This document shows, in pieces, positions 58,184-64,000 of a DNA stretch of 64,000 nt. Position 1 is the stretch's first letter. Each line of letters begins with the position of its first letter. A program made the position numbers and the translations under genes. The notes beneath the pieces are model-generated. The model searched no databases. It saw nothing but the letters and a program-made list of their open reading frames with translations, and was not told the origin of the DNA. The DNA lies in contig NZ_BOMS01000115.1 of assembly GCF_016862315.1 (NCBI RefSeq), positions 1 through 64,000 of the forward strand. Direction: 5' to 3'. Source of the DNA: Actinoplanes palleronii. Lineage in GTDB: Bacteria > Actinomycetota > Actinomycetes > Mycobacteriales > Micromonosporaceae.

Positions 58184-59590
58184 TCAGCCCAAGCCGGCGA
58201 GCTGACCGGACAGCCAGCTCGACTGGTTCTTCAAGCTGCCGAGCGAGGTCTCCAGCGCGGTGTACTGCTTCTGCAACGCCACCTTCTTGGCGGCCAGGCG
58301 GACGTCCCAGTTCTCGATCTGGTCGGTGAGCGTCTGGATCTCGCTCTTCCGGCCGGTGATCACGCCGGTGACGGCCTTGGTCTGTGTGGCGGAGAGGTCC
58401 TTCATCTTGGCGCCGAACGCGATGCCGGCCTCCTGGACCTTGGCCGGGTCGGCGAGGTAGGCCTTGTTGAAGTCCGTCTCGCTGAAGGCGAAGGTGCCTT
58501 CCTTGGTCAGCGAGATGCCGAGCTGGCTGAGTGAGCCGAAGTCCACCGTCGTGTTCGTCGCGACGCCGTTGGAGTCGGTGGTCGACTTGGTGTACGAGAG
58601 CCCGTTGCTGACCTGGCTCAGCATCGTCTGCTTCATCTGCCGGACGGTGAAGTCACCGGTCAGCGGCGAGCCGGTCTTGGTGTCGATGTCGTACGCGGTC
58701 TGGCTGGTGATCTCGGCGAGCGCCGCGTTGGCCGCGTCGACGAGGGCCTGGAACTTGCCGGAGATGGCGCTGGTGTCGGTGGTCGCGTCGACCGTGACGC
58801 CCTTCTCCTCCTTCGCCACGGTGAGGGTCACGCCCGGCATCAGCGCGCTGAACGTGTTCGTCGCGCTGGTCACCGTATACGCCGACTCGGTGTCCGGGTT
58901 CATGGTGAGCACGGCGTCCTTGGCGGACGTGGTGGTCGGGTTGGCGCCGCCGGTGCCGTAGCCGTCCAGCCCGGAGATCTGGAAGCCGTTGGCGGCGCCG
59001 CTCTTCTGCCCGCTGAACTGGATGACACCCTCGTTGCCGGAGGTGTTGACCACCATGGCGCGGATGCCCATCGCGGCCGAGTTGACCGCGGTGGTGAGCT
59101 TCGCGGCGGTGCGGGGCTCCGGGACCGTGATGGTCACCGGGTTGCCGACCGGGGTGAACTCGTCGACGCCGTCGGCGTCGGCGTCCGGGCTCCAGGTGCC
59201 CGGCTGGATGTCGAAGGTCGCCGGCAGCGACTGCTCGGCCGTGGTGTCGGCCAGCTTCAGCACGGTGCTCTGGTTCCGGGCCACCGAGGTGACGTCGAAC
59301 TTGGCGATACCGGCCATGCCGCCGAGCCCGCCGGTCGCGGTGGCGGTGACCGTGCTCGAGCTGGAGGCGACCTTCAGCGACCGCCAGGAGGCGAGGTCGC
59401 CGACCGACTCGGCCGCCGTCTTGGTGGCCTTGATCTTGGTGTTCACCGAGAGGTACGAGGTCACCGCGGTCTGCGCGGTCGCGACCTTGGTCTTGAGCTT
59501 GGTCTGCGGGACGGCCTCGACCTGCATCAGCGAGCTGATCATCGAGGAGGTGCTGAGACCACTGACGAGGCCGTCGACGGAGCTGGTCAC
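58184..59590 (-). CDS. fliD: Filament cap protein FliD (468 aa)
   Basis: Caps the growing filament and guides flagellin insertion. The N-terminal coiled coil reads VDGLVSGLSTSSMISSLMQV, then KLKTKVATAQTAVTSYLSVN. The C-terminal coiled coil is TDQIENWDVRLAAKKVALQK, then QYTALETSLGSLKNQSSWL. Middle domains are Thr/Ser/Ala-rich surface regions. The start is GTG at 59590. It is full length for the family. Confidence 0.94.
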   Translation of the reverse strand: MTSSVDGLVSGLSTSSMISSLMQVEAVPQTKLKTKVATAQTAVTSYLSVNTKIKATKTAAESVGDLASWRSLKVASSSSTVTATATGGLGGMAGIAKFDVTSVARNQSTVLKLADTTAEQSLPATFDIQPGTWSPDADADGVDEFTPVGNPVTITVPEPRTAAKLTTAVNSAAMGIRAMVVNTSGNEGVIQFSGQKSGAANGFQISGLDGYGTGGANPTTTSAKDAVLTMNPDTESAYTVTSATNTFSALMPGVTLTVAKEEKGVTVDATTDTSAISGKFQALVDAANAALAEITSQTAYDIDTKTGSPLTGDFTVRQMKQTMLSQVSNGLSYTKSTTDSNGVATNTTVDFGSLSQLGISLTKEGTFAFSETDFNKAYLADPAKVQEAGIAFGAKMKDLSATQTKAVTGVITGRKSEIQTLTDQIENWDVRLAAKKVALQKQYTALETSLGSLKNQSSWLSGQLAGLG

Positions 59591-59673
59591 GGTGCCTGCC
59601 TTTCCGGAGCAGAGCGAGAGCGGGGCGAAACCGAAGCGGGGGCAGCCGGCTGATCTGCCTGGCTACCCCCACC

Positions 59674-59701
59674 TATTCGGCCGTTCGCTGATCGAATTCA
59701 G
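59674..59701 (-). promoter_or_regulatory. Sigma-28-like promoter of the fliD operon (tentative)
   Basis: Read on the minus strand: CTGAA (59701-59697), 15-base spacer, GCCGAATA (59681-59674). The -10-type box is very close to GCCGATAA; the upstream box has two changes. A GCTACCGGTAGC palindrome lies next to it at 59704-59715. Confidence 0.55.
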
Positions 59702-59735
59702 CCGCTACCGGTAGCTATCCGGTTGCGGTCAAGGG

Positions 59736-60959
59736 TCAGCGGAGCAGCGACAGCACGTTCTGCGCGGACTGGTTCGCCTGCGACAGCATCGAGGTGCCGG
59801 CCTGGGTCAGGATCTGGTTCCGGGTGAAGGAGACCATCTCCTGCGCCATGTCGGTGTCCCGGATGCGGGACTCCGACGCGGACAGGTTCTCCACGGCGGT
59901 GTTCAGGTTGTTGATGGTGTGCTCGAAGCGGTTCTGGTGCGCACCGAGCTTCGCCCGGGTGTCCGACACCGACTGGATGGCGGTGTCGAGCGCCTTGATC
60001 GCCTCGGAGGCGCCGGACTCGATGCCGTTCGCCGGGTCGGCTACCCGGGTGAGGTCGAGGTTGTTGAGACCCAGCGTCTTCGAGTTGACGGCACCGATCG
60101 CGACGTTCAGCGTCTCGCCCGAGTTGGCGCCGATCTGGAAGGAGCCGTTCGTCGGGGTTGTCGTGGTGGGCGCCGCCGAGGTTCCGGTGATGCCGGTGGC
60201 ACCGAAGTCGGCGGAGAACTGCGAGCCGCTCTGCGCCTTGAACGTGACGTTGTTGTCCTTGTCGACCTCAGCGGTGATGCTGATGTCGACGTCGGAGTGC
60301 CCGTTCTTCTTCAGGGCGGCGGTGACCGCGTCCTGAATCTTGGAGGCCGAGGCCTGCGCGGAGAGCTGCTTGCCGCTGTCGTCGGTCAGCGCGACCGAGG
60401 AGATGTCGATCTGGGTGGCGAGCGTCTGCCCGTTGAGCTTGGTGATCGACATGGCGCCGGAGGCCGCGGGGACCGCCGTGGTGCCGTCGGCGTTGGCCGG
60501 GATCGCCGCACCGGCGAGCTCGCCGGTGGTGCCGAAGGAGCCGTCGAGCAGCTTCGACTTACCGAACGCGGTGGTGTCGCTGACCCGGTCGATCTCCGAC
60601 GCGAGGCTGTTGAACTCGGCCGACGCCGCCTTCTTCGCGTCGTCGTCGAGCGACGCGTTGTTGGCCTGGACCGAGAGGTCACGCATGCGCTGCAGCATGC
60701 TGGTGGTCTCGTTCAGTGCGCCTTCAGCGGTCTGCACGACACTGATGGCGTCCTGGGCGTTGCGGACCGCGACCTTGAGGCCGCCGGTCTGCGCCCGCAG
60801 ACCCTCGGAGATCGACAGGCCGGCCGCGTCGTCCGCGGCCCGGTTGATGCGGAAACCGCTGGACAGCTTCTCCAGCGACTTCGACATCTGCCCGTCGGTG
60901 ACCGACAGGTTCCGGTAGGCGTTCTGCGCGGCGATGTTCTGGTTGATGCGAAGACCCAT
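59736..60959 (-). CDS. fliC: Flagellin FliC (407 aa)
   Basis: Filament subunit. The D0/D1 N-terminus is GLRINQNIAAQNAYRNLSVT, with GFRINRAADDAAGLSISEGL and the LQRMRDLSVQANN stretch of D1. The C-terminal D1/D0 is DTDMAQEMVSFTRNQILTQA, ending NQSAQNVLSLLR. A central variable region (about 145-295) is Thr/Ser/Ala-rich. TTCCTCCTTGAG on the plus strand corresponds to a perfect AAGGAGG ribosome site five to six bases before the ATG, as expected for the most abundant protein of the system. Confidence 0.97.
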   Translation of the reverse strand: MGLRINQNIAAQNAYRNLSVTDGQMSKSLEKLSSGFRINRAADDAAGLSISEGLRAQTGGLKVAVRNAQDAISVVQTAEGALNETTSMLQRMRDLSVQANNASLDDDAKKAASAEFNSLASEIDRVSDTTAFGKSKLLDGSFGTTGELAGAAIPANADGTTAVPAASGAMSITKLNGQTLATQIDISSVALTDDSGKQLSAQASASKIQDAVTAALKKNGHSDVDISITAEVDKDNNVTFKAQSGSQFSADFGATGITGTSAAPTTTTPTNGSFQIGANSGETLNVAIGAVNSKTLGLNNLDLTRVADPANGIESGASEAIKALDTAIQSVSDTRAKLGAHQNRFEHTINNLNTAVENLSASESRIRDTDMAQEMVSFTRNQILTQAGTSMLSQANQSAQNVLSLLR

Positions 60960-61024
60960 GAGTGTTTCCTCCTTGAGTGGGGTCTTGAGCCGGCCCGTCC
61001 ATGAGCCGTGGTGTAACGCAGTTC

Positions 61025-61053
61025 CCTTCGGCCGATGGCCGAAGTGCCCTGAG
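61025..61053 (-). promoter_or_regulatory. Sigma-28-like promoter of fliC (tentative)
   Basis: Read on the minus strand: CTCAG (61053-61049), 16-base spacer, GCCGAAGG (61032-61025). The -10-type box is one arm of the perfect inverted repeat CTTCGGCC-GAT-GGCCGAAG (61026-61044), which may be a regulatory site in its own right. Confidence 0.55.
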
Positions 61054-61118
61054 GATTCTCCGAGAATTCTTCCGGCTTATCGGGGCAAACCCAGATGAAT
61101 GCCGATTGGGAGAAAGTG

Positions 61119-61146
61119 CTCAGCGGCACCGTGAACATGCCGACCT
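61119..61146 (+). promoter_or_regulatory. Sigma-28-like promoter of flgN-flgK-flgL
   Basis: CTCAG (61119-61123), 15-base spacer, GCCGACCT (61139-61146). It faces away from the fliC promoter, only about 65 bases off, so flagellin and hook-junction genes share a divergent control region. Confidence 0.65.
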
Positions 61147-61206
61147 GTCCGAATGAGCGGGTTGCCGATTGGGTGCAGCCCGACCAGCGAAACGACGGAG
61201 GACCGG

Positions 61207-61692
61207 GTGAGTCTGACCGACCTGGCCAGCGTCCTGTGGCGCTCTCGCGAGCTGCTGGAGATGCTGCTGTTCAAGCTTGAGGAGGAGCAGTTGCTCCTCG
61301 CGGCCAATCGATCGCGCTGGCTCAGCCACGCCACCCGTGAGGTGGAGGTGGTGCTGGATCAGATCCGGCAGACCGAGGTCATCCGGGCGGCGTACGCCCA
61401 GGAGGTCGCCGCCGAGCTCGGCCTCTCCCCGGAAGCGTCACTCGGCGAGCTCGCCGACGCGGCGCCGGACCCCTGGTCGGATCTGCTGCATCAGCACCGC
61501 AAGGCGTTCCTGTTACTGACGTCGGAGATCCGGGCCCTGGCCGACGTCAACCGCGAACTGCTCACGGCGGGGCAGCGGGCGGCTCGCGAAACCATGCTCG
61601 TGTTCGCCGAGACTGTGGAAACGTACGGGCCGCAGGGCCAGACCGTCACCGGCGGCGCACGCCGCCCCACCCTCGTTGATGAGGCGATCTGA
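61207..61692 (+). CDS. flgN: Flagellar export chaperone FlgN (161 aa)
   Basis: Cytosolic helical chaperone for the hook-filament junction proteins FlgK and FlgL. The FlgN pattern is seen in LASVLWRSRELLEMLLFKLE, then EEQLLLAANRSRWLSHATRE and LLTSEIRALADVNRELL. The GTG at 61207 is chosen because GGAGGA lies five bases before it; upstream ATG 61162 and others are non-conserved. Its stop overlaps the flgK start (TGATG). Confidence 0.88.
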   Translation: MSLTDLASVLWRSRELLEMLLFKLEEEQLLLAANRSRWLSHATREVEVVLDQIRQTEVIRAAYAQEVAAELGLSPEASLGELADAAPDPWSDLLHQHRKAFLLLTSEIRALADVNRELLTAGQRAARETMLVFAETVETYGPQGQTVTGGARRPTLVDEAI

Positions 61693-63152
61693 TGGGCAGC
61701 ACATTCAGCGGACTCAACACCGCACTGACCTCCCTGTACGCGCAGCGTCGCGGCCTGGAGGTCACCGGCCAGAACATCGCCAACGCGAACACCGAGGGTT
61801 ACACCCGGCAACGCGTGGTGCTGGCGGCGCAGAGCACCAACACGAACCCGGGCATCTACTCCACCACCAACGACCTCGCCGGTGGCGTCAACGTCGCGTC
61901 GGTGGACCGGCTCCGCAACGCGGCACTCGACCAGCGCAGCTACTCCGAGCACGCGAGTTCGGCGTACCACAACCCCCGGGCCGGCGCGTACAACCTGATC
62001 GAGGACGTGTTCGCCGAGCCGAGCGACACCGCTCTGCAGGGCCGCCTCGCGGACATGTGGGACGGCTGGAACGCGGCCGCGGCCAACCCGAGCGACCTGT
62101 CCGCCAAATCGGCGCTGCTGGAGCAGGCGACCACGGTGGCCTCGACGCTCAACGACGCGGCCGCCTCGCTGAACAACCAGTACAAGTCCGCGCGGACCGG
62201 CCTGGACACCTATGTGGACGAGGTGAACAAGGCGGCCGACTCGGTGGCCAAGCTGAACAACCAGATCTCCGTCGCCCAGGCGGCCGGCCTGGGCGCGAAC
62301 GAGCTGCAGGACCAGCGGGCCACCCAGATCCTCAAGCTGTCCGAGCTGGTCGGCGCGTCCGCCACCGACCTGCCGAACGGCGTGATCAACGTCTTCGTCG
62401 GCAGTGCCCCGCTGGTCACCGGGTTCAGCACCCGGGCCATCGAGGTCGAGAAGGGCAGCGCCACCCGGCTGGAGGACCTGGCCAGCAGCGAGGTCAACCT
62501 GCGCTTCGCGGACACCAAGACCGCGGTCACCGCCGGCGGCACGATGGGCGCCACGATGGAGCTGCTCGCCAAGGACGGCGTGCTGGACACCATGACCAAG
62601 AAGCTGGACGTGGTGGCGGGCACGCTGGCCAAGAACGTCAACGCGATCTACGAGAAGGGCTACGCGATCGACGGCACGACCGGCGATCCGTTCTTCGTCC
62701 GCAACGACACCGGGCTCGAGGACGACGTCACGGCCGCGCAGATCAAGGTGGCGGTGACCAACCCGACCCAGGTGGCGATCTCGTCCGGCGACCCGACCGG
62801 CGCGCCCACCGCCGACTTCCCGACCGGGGCGCCCAAGGTGCTCGACGGGAACCTGGCGGACACGATCTCCGAACTGGCCGAGTCCCGGACCGGCGCGGAC
62901 ACCGAGTACAAGTCGATGATCGGCGAGCTGGGTGTCTCGTCCCAGGCCGCGGCCCGCCGCCGCGACGTGCAGAACGCGGTGACCGATCAGGTGGACTCGG
63001 CACGCGACGCCGAGTCCGGGGTCAACCTCGACGAGGAGATGACCCACCTGCTCACCTACCAGCGCGGGTACGAGGCGGCCAGCCGGGTGCTCACCACCAT
63101 CGACTCGATGCTCGACCAGTTGATCAACCGAACCGGCCTGGTCGGTAGGTAA
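61692..63152 (+). CDS. flgK: Hook-associated protein 1 FlgK (486 aa)
   Basis: First junction protein between hook and filament. The N-terminus is TFSGLNTALTSLYAQRRGLE, then VTGQNIANANTEGYTRQRVV, the typical rod/hook motif. The C-terminus is VNLDEEMTHLLTYQRGYEAA, then SRVLTTIDSMLDQLINRTG. The middle holds the D1-like helices and a small surface domain. It overlaps flgN by one base; flgL follows 12 bases later. Confidence 0.96.
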   Translation: MGSTFSGLNTALTSLYAQRRGLEVTGQNIANANTEGYTRQRVVLAAQSTNTNPGIYSTTNDLAGGVNVASVDRLRNAALDQRSYSEHASSAYHNPRAGAYNLIEDVFAEPSDTALQGRLADMWDGWNAAAANPSDLSAKSALLEQATTVASTLNDAAASLNNQYKSARTGLDTYVDEVNKAADSVAKLNNQISVAQAAGLGANELQDQRATQILKLSELVGASATDLPNGVINVFVGSAPLVTGFSTRAIEVEKGSATRLEDLASSEVNLRFADTKTAVTAGGTMGATMELLAKDGVLDTMTKKLDVVAGTLAKNVNAIYEKGYAIDGTTGDPFFVRNDTGLEDDVTAAQIKVAVTNPTQVAISSGDPTGAPTADFPTGAPKVLDGNLADTISELAESRTGADTEYKSMIGELGVSSQAAARRRDVQNAVTDQVDSARDAESGVNLDEEMTHLLTYQRGYEAASRVLTTIDSMLDQLINRTGLVGR

Positions 63153-63164
63153 GGGGGCACGGTA

Positions 63165-64000
63165 TGACCAGTCCACGGATCACCGACAGCGGTATGCGCA
63201 ACCGGGCGATGTCCAGCCTGCAGCGCAACCTCGGCCGGACCCAGACGGCGATGGACCAGATCTCCAGCGGCAAACAGCTGAAACGCCCGTCCGACTCGCC
63301 GACCGGCACGGTCACCGCGCTGCAGCTGCGCGGCGAGGTCCGGGCGAACAAGAAGTACTCGGCGAACGCCGACGACGCGGTCGGCCGGCTCGGCGTCGCG
63401 CAGGACAACCTGCAGTCGTCGGTGGAACTGCTGACCGTGGCCCGCAATCTGACGCTCGAGGCGCGCAACGGCGCGCAGGCCACCCCGGAGGCGAACCGGG
63501 CGCGGGCCGAGCAGCTCGAGGAGATCAAGGGCAACCTGGTCCAGTTCGCCAACTCCCGATATCTGGACCGGCCGGTGTTCGGCGGGTCCACACCGGACAC
63601 CGCGGCGTACGACGACGCGGGCAAGTACACCGGGGAGGAGGCCGGCGAGACGGTCCGGGCGATCGGGCCGAACGCGAAGGTGCGGGTCGACGTGCGCGGC
63701 CCGGAGGTGTTCGGCGCCGATCAGGTCGCCGACGAGAACGGCAACATGGTGGACAACCCGGCCCAGATGTTCCGAGCGTTGGACGACGTCATCGCGGCGA
63801 TGCGGTCCGGCGATATGGACGCGCTGGACTCGGGCCTACAGAACATCGATAACGCGTCTGATCTCGTGAAATCCACTCTTTCGGACGTAGGTGCCCGATA
63901 TAATCGGGTTACCCAGATGAAGCAGTCCGCTGAGGATCGCTTGATGTCCGTGTCGTCGCAGTTGTCCGATATCGAGGATGTCGACCTGCCTAAGGCGATC
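63165..64000 (+). CDS. flgL: Hook-associated protein 3 FlgL, cut by the window end
   Basis: Second junction protein between hook and filament. ATG 63165 gives MTSPRITDSGMRNRAMSSLQ, then RNLGRTQTAMDQISSGKQLK and RPSDSPTGTVTALQLRGEV, the flagellin-like D0/D1 N-terminus of FlgL. The mid part has YLDRPVFGGSTPDT. About 278 codons are visible, reaching DIEDVDLPKAI. This is the start of the C-terminal flagellin-like helix pair, so only some 10-25 residues are missing. No stop is reached before position 64000. Confidence 0.92.

Noticed and set aside
1..64000. tRNA, rRNA, prophage or IS elements
   Set aside because: No cloverleaf-like sequence, rRNA stretch, transposase or integrase was recognised in either strand.

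Overview
The window is very GC-rich, with frequent GTG and TTG starts and tightly overlapping genes. It reads as the chromosome of a zoospore-forming actinomycete, most probably Actinoplanes or a close relative in the Micromonosporaceae. The reasons are mycobacterial/actinobacterial-type housekeeping genes (an Rv0474-Rv0475-Rv0476-like block, an ECF41 sigma factor, a mycothiol-dependent isomerase-type protein, a nitrobindin-like FABP protein) next to a nearly complete flagellar and chemotaxis cluster. The genus is inferred from gene content, not from a marker gene.

Positions 1-25,600 hold ordinary core and accessory metabolism: two NUDIX hydrolases, a Gfo/Idh oxidoreductase, a PiT phosphate transporter with its DUF47 partner, a GDPD-like protein, SigJ, a DinG-like helicase, a Fur-family regulator followed by YgfZ, a BKACE/asparaginase pair, the HTH-HbhA-DUF2516 block, an alpha/beta hydrolase, an EI24/CysZ-like protein, a macrodomain protein, a beta-glucosidase with its LacI-type repressor, MurB and a secreted CAP-domain protein. 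Several spacers here carry minisatellites (18, 30, 61 and 36 bp units), a G-quadruplex-prone tract and large inverted repeats.

Positions 25,601-33,906 are a chemotaxis block: an OmpR-type response regulator, then cheA-cheW-unknown-cheB-cheR-receiver-cheX-cheY-cheX-like, nearly all overlapping or abutting, closed by a strong terminator. Positions 33,915-47,771 are plus-strand flagellar operons: flgD-flgE; flbD-motA-motB-fliL; and fliM-fliN-fliO-fliP-fliR-flhB-flhA-(FlhF-like)-2TM protein. They meet, at a bidirectional terminator, the minus-strand operon flgB-flgC-fliE-fliF-fliG-fliH-fliI-fliJ-(NlpC/P60+SLT)-fliK (57,206 to 47,790). Next are minus-strand fliC and fliD-fliS-(FliT-position protein), and finally plus-strand flgN-flgK-flgL, with flgL running off the window end.

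Eight flagellar/chemotaxis operon heads carry a shared two-part promoter, close to CTCAG-N15-GCCGAAnT, which resembles the sigma-28 (FliA/WhiG) consensus. The most notable observations are a FlhF-like protein whose GTPase motifs are lost, the apparent absence of fliQ from the export-gate operon, a FliM without the N-terminal CheY-binding peptide paired with an enlarged FliY-like FliN, FlhB with NPVH instead of NPTH at the autocleavage site, and unrecognised small proteins embedded in these operons.
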